Positions 43,315 through 51,972 of a stretch of DNA of 64,000 nucleotides are shown piece by piece; position 1 is the stretch's first letter, and every line of letters starts with the position of its first letter. The notes under the pieces are model-generated. The model saw only the letters and a list, made by a program, of their open reading frames with translations. It was not told the DNA's origin and did not search any database. The position numbers and the translations under genes are program-made. The DNA is from Bradyrhizobium diazoefficiens (GTDB lineage: Bacteria; Pseudomonadota; Alphaproteobacteria; Rhizobiales; Xanthobacteraceae): the NCBI RefSeq assembly GCF_016616235.1, contig NZ_CP067100.1, positions 2,415,001 through 2,479,000 of the forward strand. Direction: 5' to 3'.

Positions 43315-44078
43315 CCGACCTTGCTGTCCAAGGCATCCGGGGCGGCTACCCGAACGCTGAAGAAATTGTTAAAGGCATCGACCTGGACGTCCGGCCTGGC
43401 GATCTCACGGTCATTATCGGCCCAAACGGAGCCGGAAAATCGACGTTTCTGAAACTCGTCGCGGGTTTGCTGAAACCATCCTCGGGAGTGATCAGCCTGC
43501 AAGGGCAGCCGCTCCAACTTGGAAATGCTCAAGCCGCGTGCAGGGCCGGAATGAGCTTCGTCCCGCAGGAGAGAAACGTTTTCGCGAGCCTGACGATTCG
43601 CGAGAACCTTGAGATGGGCGGATATCTTCTCCGCAAGGGCGTGAAGGACCGGATCGACGAGCAACTGTCGCGCTTCCCGCTGTTGAAGACCAAATTCCGC
43701 GAAAGGGCGGGGAACCTGTCGGGCGGGCAGCGCCAGGTGCTCGCCATGGGCGTGGCGCTCATGACCAGTCCGAGCGTGCTGCTGCTCGACGAGCCGACGG
43801 CCGGGCTATCGCCGGCTGCAGCGGACGAGATATTCGAACTCGTTCGGGATTTGGCGAAGTCGGGCCTCGCAGTCCTTATGGTCGAGCAGAACGCCCTCCT
43901 GGCTCTCGAATACGGGACCAAGGGCCTGGCTCTGGTCGCGGGCCGAAAAGCACGCGAGGCCTCCGCGTCATCGTTGCTCGCCGACGACGAAGTGCGTCAC
44001 CTGTTCCTTGGCCGACGCGAGCACGGTCCAGCCATCCAACACGAAGCAAAACGCGAGGATCATCATGAGGGAATTTGA
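43311..44078 (+). CDS. LivF-like ABC transporter ATPase
   Basis: The 255-residue protein from ATG 43311 has GPNGAGKST, LSGGQRQVLA and VLLLDEPTAGLS, the LivF pattern with the FVPQERNVFASLTIRENLEM segment. The C terminus is longer than usual by about 20 residues and overlaps the start of the binding-protein gene by 14 bases. Confidence 0.92.
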   Translation: MTDLAVQGIRGGYPNAEEIVKGIDLDVRPGDLTVIIGPNGAGKSTFLKLVAGLLKPSSGVISLQGQPLQLGNAQAACRAGMSFVPQERNVFASLTIRENLEMGGYLLRKGVKDRIDEQLSRFPLLKTKFRERAGNLSGGQRQVLAMGVALMTSPSVLLLDEPTAGLSPAAADEIFELVRDLAKSGLAVLMVEQNALLALEYGTKGLALVAGRKAREASASSLLADDEVRHLFLGRREHGPAIQHEAKREDHHEGI

Positions 44079-45276
44079 CCGTAGGCGTTTCCTTGCCGGT
44101 GCCGCCGGTGCCGGCTCTATGGCGGCTTTTTGGCCGCGTGCGCTGCTGGCGCAGGGCACGCAGCCCATCAAGATCGGCATCCTGATCCCCCTGACCGGGT
44201 CAACCAGCCAGTTCGGGGCGACGATGAGTGCTGCGGCCAAGATTGCCGTCAGCAACATCAACGCCGCCGGAGGCGTGGCCGGCCGGCTGGTCGAAGTCCT
44301 GATCGAGGATGACCAGAGCAACCCGGAAGCCGCGGTTCGGGCGGTACGCAAACTGATCGACGTCGACAAGGTCGTCTCGATCGGCGGTTCCTACGCTTCG
44401 GCCGTAACATCGGCGATCGCGCCCTTGTGCTATGAGAGCAAGACGGTGCTCTTCACCTCGTCGGGGGCGGATAGCATCACAAAGACGCCGCACAACGGCT
44501 ACGTCTTCCGCACCTCCCCGACCGTCACTTTGCAAGGCACGCGGGTGGGACAATACGCGCTGGAACTCGGCGCCAAAAAGATGTTCTTCCTCGGGCCGCA
44601 GACCCCCTTTGCCCAGTCCTACATCGACATCATCTCGAAACTGTTCAAGGATGCGGGCGGATTCGGACAGGGACTGATCTACGAGGACAAGCGCGCCAGC
44701 TACCGGACCGAGGTCGATCAAGCGCTGCGGACGAATCCAGACGTCGTTGTGCTCGGCGGCTACGTACCGGACACCTCCGTCGTTCTCAAGGACCTCTATC
44801 GCGCCGGCTTCGGCGGCAAGAAGATCGGGTACTCTTTCGGAGTGAACCAGGTCCTGGCCGACGGACTGCCTCACGAGGTGTCAGAAGGCACCGCCTCGCT
44901 CGTGCCGTCGGCGTCCGAAGATTCGACGGCCTATAAGACACTCATCGGCAAGATGGGCCGGTCGGCCCTCGATAGCTATTCGTGTCAGGTCTACGATCAT
45001 GTCGTTCTGACCACTTTGGCACTCGCGCAGGCTGCGGCCGCGTCACCGAACGGCACCGTCGTCCGCGACGCCGTGAGAGCGATTTCTCAGGATCCGAAGG
45101 GGGAAAAGGTCAGCGACGTCGCACAGGGGTTGAAACTCATCGCCGACAAGAAGCCGCTCAACTACGACGGCCCGAGCGGCCCACTCGAATTTGCTGCCAA
45201 CGGCGATGTCGAAGGCGTCTTCTTTCGGTATGAGCAGGTTCAGAAGGGTAAGATGGCCCTTCTGAAGGTCGCCTGA
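44065..45276 (+). CDS. LivK-like substrate-binding protein with Tat-type signal
   Basis: The 403-residue protein from ATG 44065 begins MREFDRRRFLAGAAGAGSMA; the twin-arginine-like RRRFLAG box suggests Tat export. It then shows KIGILIPLTGSTSQFGATMS and the family's periplasmic fold (Leu/Ile/Val-binding, Peripla_BP_6). The ligand may be an amide, peptide or amino-acid derivative, given the amidohydrolase gene downstream. Confidence 0.9.
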   Translation: MREFDRRRFLAGAAGAGSMAAFWPRALLAQGTQPIKIGILIPLTGSTSQFGATMSAAAKIAVSNINAAGGVAGRLVEVLIEDDQSNPEAAVRAVRKLIDVDKVVSIGGSYASAVTSAIAPLCYESKTVLFTSSGADSITKTPHNGYVFRTSPTVTLQGTRVGQYALELGAKKMFFLGPQTPFAQSYIDIISKLFKDAGGFGQGLIYEDKRASYRTEVDQALRTNPDVVVLGGYVPDTSVVLKDLYRAGFGGKKIGYSFGVNQVLADGLPHEVSEGTASLVPSASEDSTAYKTLIGKMGRSALDSYSCQVYDHVVLTTLALAQAAAASPNGTVVRDAVRAISQDPKGEKVSDVAQGLKLIADKKPLNYDGPSGPLEFAANGDVEGVFFRYEQVQKGKMALLKVA

Positions 45277-45295
45277 GCGAATTAGGTGGCGATCC

Positions 45296-46183
45296 ATGTT
45301 CACCGAATTCGCACAATATGTGCTGAACGGCCTTGTGCTGGGAGCGCTCATCGCATTGCCGGCGCTGGGGCTCACGTTGATCTTCTCCGTGCAGGGGTTC
45401 GTCAACTTCAGTGTTGCCGCCCAGATGACCGTCGGCGCCTACGCCGCTTGGCTCGCAGGAGCTTATTTGGGATGGTCTTCCATCCTGATGCTGCTTTTCG
45501 CATTCCTGGTCCCTGGCATGCTGGGCGTCGCGGCCGACCGGCTCGCGCTCGCTCCGATCCGGCGCCAATCCGGTGCCCACACCGCCTTGATGCTGGCGGT
45601 CGTCTCAATCGCGCTGAATCTCGCAATCGAGAATGCGCTCCGCTTCCTCTTCGGGAGCAATCTAAACAGCTTCGACATTCCGGTCGAACGCAACCTTCAG
45701 ATCTGGGGGTTGAGCGTCGGTCCCCAGCAGCTTCGCAATCTGGTCACCGCACTCCTCATCGCGGTAGCGCTTGCGGCATTCTTTTCGCTGACCCGGTGGG
45801 GCAAAGCGATGCGGGCGGTTGCCGACAATACTGACCTCGCCAGATTGAAGGGCATCGAGCCACGCAATCTGGCGAACCTCGCGACGTTCATCGGCATGGG
45901 GCTCGCCGGCATCGGCGGCTCGCTGCTGGCGATCGATACCAGCGTCGATCCATCGACCGGCTCGCGGCTTATTCTAGTTATTTTTTCGGCGAGCGTGCTG
46001 GGGGGATTGACGAGCCTTTACGGTGCGGTCCTGGGGGCGCTGATCATCGGTGTCATGGGCGAGGTCGCGATGATCGCGATGCCTCCCGTATATCAGTCCC
46101 TCACGGCCTTTCTCGCGATTCTCTTCATCCTGCTGGTGAAGCCGACAGGCCTCCTCGTCGGCGCGGAAGGGGTGAGAAAATGA
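45296..46183 (+). CDS. LivH-like ABC permease
   Basis: The 295-residue protein has about eight membrane helices and the GLTLIFSVQGFVNFSVAAQM opening typical of LivH, then MRAVADNTDLARLKGIEPRN (the ATPase contact loop). Start ATG 45296 is 20 bases after the binding-protein stop. It overlaps the next permease by 4 bases. Confidence 0.92.
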   Translation: MFTEFAQYVLNGLVLGALIALPALGLTLIFSVQGFVNFSVAAQMTVGAYAAWLAGAYLGWSSILMLLFAFLVPGMLGVAADRLALAPIRRQSGAHTALMLAVVSIALNLAIENALRFLFGSNLNSFDIPVERNLQIWGLSVGPQQLRNLVTALLIAVALAAFFSLTRWGKAMRAVADNTDLARLKGIEPRNLANLATFIGMGLAGIGGSLLAIDTSVDPSTGSRLILVIFSASVLGGLTSLYGAVLGALIIGVMGEVAMIAMPPVYQSLTAFLAILFILLVKPTGLLVGAEGVRK

Positions 46184-47124
46184 CCTCGTATCTTTTGTTC
46201 ATCGGAACCATTGCCGCCATCTACTCCCTGCTCTCGCTCGGCCTCGTCGTCAGTTGGGGCCAGACCGGTATGGTCAATCTCGGCCTGGTCGGTTTCTTTG
46301 GCCTTGGCGCTTATTGCTCCGCACTGCTGACGAAGTTCGGGGCACCGATCGGAGTTGGATGGGTCGCGGGAGCGGCACTATCAGCCGCGATCGGCGTGGC
46401 GTTCTGTCTTCTGACTCGAACGCTCCGAGGCGACTACCTCGCCATCGTGACACTGGGCTTCGGCGAAGGCCTGCGTCTTGTCGAGCTCAATGAGCGCTGG
46501 CTCACGGGCGGCAGCGACGGCATCTCTGGCATCCGCGCCCCGTTGAAGGATACGCTCGGCGATCTCTATCCCTGGTTTTATTTTGCGCTGGCGTGGGCCC
46601 TCGTCGCCCTCGTTGTCTGGGTCCTCACACGCATCCTTGGCAGTCCCTTCGGCCGAGCCCTTCGCGCGGTACGGGACGACGAGAAGATCGCTGCCGTGGC
46701 GGGCAAGAACGTGCTGCGCCTGAAATGCCAAGCCTTCGGAATAGGGGCAGCTCTTTTCGGCCTTGCCGGCGCGCTCTATGCCCACCTCACGAGCTACATC
46801 TCCCCCGACAACTTCGTCGTTCAACTCACCATCTATATCTTCCTCGCCGTGACCGCCGGCGGTTATAGCCGATTGATTGGCGCTGTGTTCGGCTCCCTGG
46901 CAGTACTGACGATCCTGGAATCCTCGCGTTTCGCTGCTGAGTACATTCCGGGCCTGAGCGCCGTGCAGATTGCATCGCTCAGGGAGTTCGCGATCGCGGT
47001 CGCACTAATCGTGATCATGCAACTACGGCCACAGGGCGTTTTCGGCCTTCGGAACGAGCGTGCGGGTGCTGGCGCTATCGACGCCACGTCCTCTGCGCCG
47101 ACCGTTGCGACAGCATCGAAGTGA
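46180..47124 (+). CDS. LivM-like ABC permease
   Basis: The 314-residue protein has about nine membrane helices, SLGLVVSWGQTGMVNLGLVG near the start and FGRALRAVRDDEKIAAVAGK as the ATPase contact loop, ending with RPQGVFGLRNE. It completes the importer. The amidohydrolase gene starts 10 bases after its stop. Confidence 0.92.
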   Translation: MTSYLLFIGTIAAIYSLLSLGLVVSWGQTGMVNLGLVGFFGLGAYCSALLTKFGAPIGVGWVAGAALSAAIGVAFCLLTRTLRGDYLAIVTLGFGEGLRLVELNERWLTGGSDGISGIRAPLKDTLGDLYPWFYFALAWALVALVVWVLTRILGSPFGRALRAVRDDEKIAAVAGKNVLRLKCQAFGIGAALFGLAGALYAHLTSYISPDNFVVQLTIYIFLAVTAGGYSRLIGAVFGSLAVLTILESSRFAAEYIPGLSAVQIASLREFAIAVALIVIMQLRPQGVFGLRNERAGAGAIDATSSAPTVATASK

Positions 47125-47134
47125 GAATGCCACT

Positions 47135-48709
47135 ATGACAAATAGCTCCATTGCCGGGGGGCCGGGAGACGAGTTCGCCACCATGTTCGCCGCGGCCGGC
47201 CTGCCGGGATTGACGGCGGCGACCAAAAGAACACGAGGCCGCGAGCCCCATCGATATCTCAAACTGACGGGCGCCCGCGTGATCGACGGGACGGGCGCGC
47301 CGCCGTGGGGGCCGGCGGATCTAGTCGTTGAGAATGGCCGGATCGTCGCGCTCGCCAAGACAGGCAAGGCGAAGCTTCCAGAGACGGAGAATGCCAACGA
47401 TGTGCTGGAGATCAACTGCTCCGGCAAGTTCCTCACTCCAGGGCTCATCGACTGCCATGCTCATATCGGCGCCCCGTTCCATGCCAAGAACGGGCCGCAA
47501 CCTTCAGCCGACTACATCTACAAGCTCTGGCTCGGACATGGCGTCACGACCGTGCGTGAGACTGGATGCTTCAACGGCCTATCCTGGACGTTGCAGCAGA
47601 AGGCGGCGGCCGAGGAGGGGCGTATCGACGCCCCACGGATTATGGCCTATGCGCCTTTCCCGGCGACGACCGACTATGTCAAGAGTCTGCATACGCCGGA
47701 ACAGGCCGCGGCCTGGGTCCGTGATGTCAAGGAGGCCGGCGCTGACGGCATAAAGTTCTTCGGAGCGCCGCCGGCTTTGATGAAAGCGGCGCTCGAAGAG
47801 TGCACTCGGCGCGATCTGCGGAGTTGCTGTCACCACGCTCAGCTCGCGGTCGGCCGGATGAACCCGCTCCAGACGGCCGGTTGGGGTCTCAGCAGCACCG
47901 AGCATTCCTACGGAATCCCTGAGACGCTGCTCGAAAACCAGACGCTGCAGTCGTTCCCTCCGGATTACGATTACGGGGACGAATATCTGCGCTTCTCGGC
48001 GGCAGGCCAGACCTTCATGCAGGCCGCCCTCCCGGGCTCGCCGAAGTGGGAAGCGGTCCTTGGCCTCTTCCTTGAGGCGCGCCACACCTTCGTCCCGACC
48101 TTCAACGTCTACGACGGCAATCGCGACCTAATGCGCACGCGGCGGGCCGATTGGCACGAGCGGTTCACCGATCCGACGCTCTGGGCCTATTTCCAGCCGC
48201 AGCGCGGCGGACACGGGGCCTACTGGTATCGCTGGTCGACGACGAACGAGATCGAGTGGCGGGAAACTTTCCGTCTCTGGATGCGCTTCGTCAACGACTA
48301 CAAGAATCTCGGCGGTCGCATCGCCGTCGGTAGTGATTCCGGCTTCATGTTCCAGACATACGGCTTCGGATATATCCGGGAGCTGGAGCTCCTCCAGGAG
48401 GCCGGATTTACGCCGCTAGAGGTCCTACGCTCTGCGACGGCGTGCGGTGCAGAACTGCTGGGCATCGAGCAGGATACGGGGACGCTCGAGATCGGAAAGC
48501 GCGCCGACATCCTCATCCACCGCAGCAATCCGCTGACAGATTTCAAGCTGCTCTACGGCACCGGGGCCATGCGCCTGAACGACGTGATGAAATCCGTCGA
48601 CTGGGACCGCAGCCTGGAGACCGTGATCAAGGGTGGGCTGCTCTATGACCCGGTCGAACTCCTCGACGATGTCGAGGCGATGGTCTCCGCAGCCAGACAG
48701 GAGCGCTGA
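47135..48709 (+). CDS. Metal-dependent amidohydrolase
   Basis: The 524-residue protein from ATG 47135 has the amidohydrolase metal ligands: CHAHIG (near residues 108-113), GIKFFG with the likely bridging Lys, CCHHAQ, TEHSY, and the catalytic Asp in AVGSDSG. A long N-terminal extension precedes the LTGARVIDGTGAPPWG domain. The family hydrolyses cyclic or linear amides. It sits in one operon with the importer and shares one base with the CobW-type gene downstream. Confidence 0.88.
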   Translation: MTNSSIAGGPGDEFATMFAAAGLPGLTAATKRTRGREPHRYLKLTGARVIDGTGAPPWGPADLVVENGRIVALAKTGKAKLPETENANDVLEINCSGKFLTPGLIDCHAHIGAPFHAKNGPQPSADYIYKLWLGHGVTTVRETGCFNGLSWTLQQKAAAEEGRIDAPRIMAYAPFPATTDYVKSLHTPEQAAAWVRDVKEAGADGIKFFGAPPALMKAALEECTRRDLRSCCHHAQLAVGRMNPLQTAGWGLSSTEHSYGIPETLLENQTLQSFPPDYDYGDEYLRFSAAGQTFMQAALPGSPKWEAVLGLFLEARHTFVPTFNVYDGNRDLMRTRRADWHERFTDPTLWAYFQPQRGGHGAYWYRWSTTNEIEWRETFRLWMRFVNDYKNLGGRIAVGSDSGFMFQTYGFGYIRELELLQEAGFTPLEVLRSATACGAELLGIEQDTGTLEIGKRADILIHRSNPLTDFKLLYGTGAMRLNDVMKSVDWDRSLETVIKGGLLYDPVELLDDVEAMVSAARQER

Positions 48710-49695
48710 TGGATCGCTCGGGCTCAACCGCCGATCGTCCGGAATTCTTCGTGCTGACGGGGCCTTTGGGGACCGGCAAGACGACGCTCCTGTCGGAGTA
48801 CCTCTCCTTCGCCGACACGTCCGACACGGGTGTGCTCGTCAATGATGCTGGCGAGGTCAACATTGACGGTGCGGTGATTGGTTCGGACCATCGTAATCTC
48901 GCCCTCGCCACGCTGGACGGTGGCTGCGTGTGCTGCTCGCTCGGCAACGATCTTCAGGAGGGGATCGATGCCTTGCTGCAGGCGCGCGCTGAACGACGTC
49001 TGGGCCCTCCGCGGCGGATCATTCTCGAAACGAGCGGGCTTGCCGAGCCCGCGCCCATCATCCGATACCTGCGCGCGATTCGGCAGGTCGAGTTCGACGT
49101 CCGGATCGTCGCCACCTTCGACGCATCGGGACCAACCGTCGGCGAAAGCTTTCTTCCACACTACGCATCCCAACTCGCGGCCGCGCAAACGATCGTGCTG
49201 ACCAAGCTCGACAAGATTTCCGAGCGACAATGGGCTCGCAGCGCCGCAGAGGCTCAACGCTTCAACCCGCTAGCCGGGCAGGTCGTAACGGATCGGGCTT
49301 GGGAACGGGCGCTTGCCGCGTTCTCTAGGCATGGCGACCGACCTTTCGCTCGGGCTCCGCAATTCTCCGCAAGCGCGGCCTCACCCTCCCGTATCACGGT
49401 GGTCTTCGCGCAATGGCACGCGACTGCGTCCTGGGAGGCAATTTCCGAGTGGATCGAGAACCTCGCGGGTTTCTTCGGAAGCCGCCTCTTGCGCCTGAAG
49501 GGTCTGGTCAGGCCCGACGGCTATCTAGACCCCGTGCTAATCAACGGTGTCGGCGACGCGTTCTCGCCGCCCAGGCGGATCCGCGTCTTGGACGACATTC
49601 GTCTCGGCGTGATGCTGATCATGCGTGATGTGGCGAGAGATGAACTCTTCCAACCCTTCGGGGTCGAGAACCCACCCACGGTGAGGATCCGATGA
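48709..49695 (+). CDS. COG0523 (CobW-type) GTPase / metallochaperone
   Basis: The 328-residue protein has Walker A GPLGTGKTT, the GGCVCCSLGND metal-site motif with CxCC, and the family's TKLDK guanine-binding box. Proteins of this class load zinc or other metals into enzymes. Its ATG overlaps the amidohydrolase stop, so metal insertion into that enzyme is an attractive guess. C-terminal CobW_C domain is present with an atypical end. Confidence 0.88.
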   Translation: MDRSGSTADRPEFFVLTGPLGTGKTTLLSEYLSFADTSDTGVLVNDAGEVNIDGAVIGSDHRNLALATLDGGCVCCSLGNDLQEGIDALLQARAERRLGPPRRIILETSGLAEPAPIIRYLRAIRQVEFDVRIVATFDASGPTVGESFLPHYASQLAAAQTIVLTKLDKISERQWARSAAEAQRFNPLAGQVVTDRAWERALAAFSRHGDRPFARAPQFSASAASPSRITVVFAQWHATASWEAISEWIENLAGFFGSRLLRLKGLVRPDGYLDPVLINGVGDAFSPPRRIRVLDDIRLGVMLIMRDVARDELFQPFGVENPPTVRIR

Positions 49696-50195
49696 TTGCG
49701 TTTGACGATCTCCGGGACTTCCTCGGCTCGTTGACGCGAGCGACGAGCGAGGGGGCGGCGTTCTCCGCTCTCGAGAAGAGGTCGGCGCGTCTTCACAATC
49801 ATGTCCTCTTCACTTGCTTGCGCTTCGACTATCGCGATCAGGTCATGTTGAGGCTCTATTCGAACCGTGAGGAGGTTAGCCCGATAGGAGGCCAGAAGCC
49901 GCTGCCGAGCGGACCATGGGCCGATCGGCTCATTCAGGAAGGCAGGAGCTATATCGGGCGGAGCCGGCAGGATCTGAAAGAGGTCTTCTTCGACTATGAG
50001 CCGCTCTGGGCCATCGGCTGCGAGAGCGTGATGAACATCCCCATTCGTTGGAAAAGCCACACCGTCGGCTCAATCAACATTCTCGGCCGCGCCAGCCAAT
50101 ATGATGACGTTTCGGCCGAGCATTTCGCACCCTACGCCCAACTCGCCGTTCCGTTGTTTCTGGACACTCGAGGACCGTGCGATGCTCGCCTTTGA
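49692..50195 (+). CDS. GAF domain protein
   Basis: The 167-residue protein is a single GAF domain: ALEKRSARLHNHVLFTCLRF, YSNREEVSPIGGQKPLPSGP, and CESVMNIPIRWKSHTVGSIN. It has no output domain. It overlaps the CobW-type gene by 4 bases and may sense the pathway's substrate. Function beyond small-molecule binding is unknown. Confidence 0.8.
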   Translation: MIAFDDLRDFLGSLTRATSEGAAFSALEKRSARLHNHVLFTCLRFDYRDQVMLRLYSNREEVSPIGGQKPLPSGPWADRLIQEGRSYIGRSRQDLKEVFFDYEPLWAIGCESVMNIPIRWKSHTVGSINILGRASQYDDVSAEHFAPYAQLAVPLFLDTRGPCDARL

Positions 50196-50624
50196 CGCGA
50201 CCCTTCCGGCCCGTCGGGACAGATCAGGCGCGACAGCGCCTGAGTATAAGATACCGAATCTCGCGTTCCGTTCGGGCGACGCGACGACGGCAGCGCGAAG
50301 CGATCTCCTTCGACGCCCTGTCGCAGCGCGACTTTCCCTTCGTCCGCGTTTAAGTCGCCGTAAAACAAAACGGCAGAACGGATCGATTTGGTGGCTATTT
50401 TCGGCAGCGTCTGCGGTCTAGCCAGAAGAGTTGTTTCCCAATTGCTTCCCCTTTGGAGGCAATGTGGTTGTGTTCAAAGGGAGCGAACGATCTTGCGGGG
50501 CAGGTTTTTATAAGCGCGATATGAGTGAAGCGGTCAGCAGGATCCGACTTGGTTTTCCGACGACGCAACACTTCCCTGGATGAGACGATCCGCGTCTCCT
50601 TCCGTAAAAGCAGGATATAGGTCG
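50196..50624. other. Non-coding stretch before the HAD gene
   Basis: TCAGGCGC/GCGCCTGA (50224-50243, loop GACA) is a strong 8-bp hairpin that may end the upstream transcript. No gene is supported in the remainder. Confidence 0.45.
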
Positions 50625-51350
50625 ATGAAACTGACAGACTTCAAGGCGCTGACGTTCGATTGTTACGGAACGCTGATCGATTGGGAATCGGGCATGTTCG
50701 AGGCGCTGAAGCCCCTTACGGCCCGGCTCTCTTCTCCGCTGACGCGCGATCAGGTCCTTGAGGCCCACGCGCGCCATGAATCGTCGCAGCAGACTCAAAC
50801 ACCGGCCACGCGCTATAGCGATGTCCTGCCGATCGTGTACAAGCGGCTCGCCGAAGAATGGGGGCTGCCTGTGACGTGGGATGAATGCGTCACCTACGGG
50901 CAATCGGTCAGAAACTGGCCCGCTTTCACGGATTCGGCCGGCGCGCTCCGGTATCTCAAGCGCCACTACAAGCTCATCATTCTGTCGAACGTCGACAATG
51001 CGAGCTTTGCCGCGAGCAACAAAAGGCTTCAGGTCCAGTTTGACGCGATTTACACGGCCGAGGATTGCGGTTCCTACAAGCCCTCGGATCGCAATTTCGA
51101 ATACATGCTGAAGAAGCTTGAGGCCCTCGGTATCAAGAAAAGCGAGATTCTTCACACTGCCGAGAGCATGTTCCACGACCACGGACCCGCCAACAGGCAC
51201 GGTCTTGCCTCCTGCTGGATCTATCGTCGCCACGACCAAGAAGGTTTTGGCGCGACCATGCATCCCGGCGATATGCCGAAAGTCGACTTTCGCTTCAACA
51301 GCATGGCCGACCTTGTGAAGGCGCATCAGGAAGCGCTCAGGGACGGTTGA
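50625..51350 (+). CDS. HAD-superfamily hydrolase, type II haloacid dehalogenase-like
   Basis: The 241-residue protein from ATG 50625 has FDCYGTLIDWESGM with the nucleophilic Asp near residue 12, LSNVDN (motif II), KPSDRNFEY (motif III) and TAESMFHDHGPAN (motif IV). These match the HAD type II dehalogenase family. The substrate may be a 2-haloacid or a phosphate ester. It precedes the Lrp gene by 17 bases. Confidence 0.88.
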   Translation: MKLTDFKALTFDCYGTLIDWESGMFEALKPLTARLSSPLTRDQVLEAHARHESSQQTQTPATRYSDVLPIVYKRLAEEWGLPVTWDECVTYGQSVRNWPAFTDSAGALRYLKRHYKLIILSNVDNASFAASNKRLQVQFDAIYTAEDCGSYKPSDRNFEYMLKKLEALGIKKSEILHTAESMFHDHGPANRHGLASCWIYRRHDQEGFGATMHPGDMPKVDFRFNSMADLVKAHQEALRDG

Positions 51351-51367
51351 AATGGGGTGGCGCGAAA

Positions 51368-51856
51368 ATGGCTGGAGCACCAAGGCTAGATCGGATCGAC
51401 ATCAACATCCTTGCGCAGCTCCAGGAAAACGGTCGGCTGACCAATGTCGACCTCGCGGAGGCCGTGGGCTTGTCAGCAAGCCCATGCCTTGCCCGCTTGA
51501 GGCGGCTGGAGGATGCGGGCTACATCATTAGTTACAACGCTCGGATTCATCTTCCGAAGCTCATCGAACATATCACCGTCTTCACGGAGGTGACCCTCAA
51601 CGATCATCGCCGCGAGGACTTTATCAAGTTCGAAACAGCAATCCGCCGGTACGATGCGCTCCAGGAATGCCACCTCGTTAGTGGAGGCTATGACTATCTG
51701 CTGAAGTTCGTCATACGGAGCGTGGCAAAGTATCAGGAAATGATGGAACGCATTACCGAACGAAATATCGGTGTGGAGAAATACTTCAGCTACATCGTAA
51801 TAAAGACGATTCACGATCGCGGCAGCGTACCCGTCAAGTCGCTCATGGAGCATTAG
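51368..51856 (+). CDS. Lrp/AsnC-family regulator
   Basis: The 162-residue protein from ATG 51368 has the Lrp winged helix (LDRIDINILAQLQENGRLTN, LAEAVGLSASPCLARLRRLE) and an AsnC ligand-binding domain (HLVSGGYDYLLKFVI). An alternative TTG start at 51347 overlaps the HAD gene by 4 bases. It probably senses an amino acid and controls nearby catabolic genes. Confidence 0.92.
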   Translation: MAGAPRLDRIDINILAQLQENGRLTNVDLAEAVGLSASPCLARLRRLEDAGYIISYNARIHLPKLIEHITVFTEVTLNDHRREDFIKFETAIRRYDALQECHLVSGGYDYLLKFVIRSVAKYQEMMERITERNIGVEKYFSYIVIKTIHDRGSVPVKSLMEH

Positions 51857-51972
51857 CTCTCGCTTAGTTTTCCCGTTGGTAAGTCACATCCGCCATGCGA
51901 CAGCTGCGGTCTTCAGAGTGTTGCCTTGTGGGCAAGTCGCTTCGCGGTTTGCCATTGCACTGAGAGAGAACT

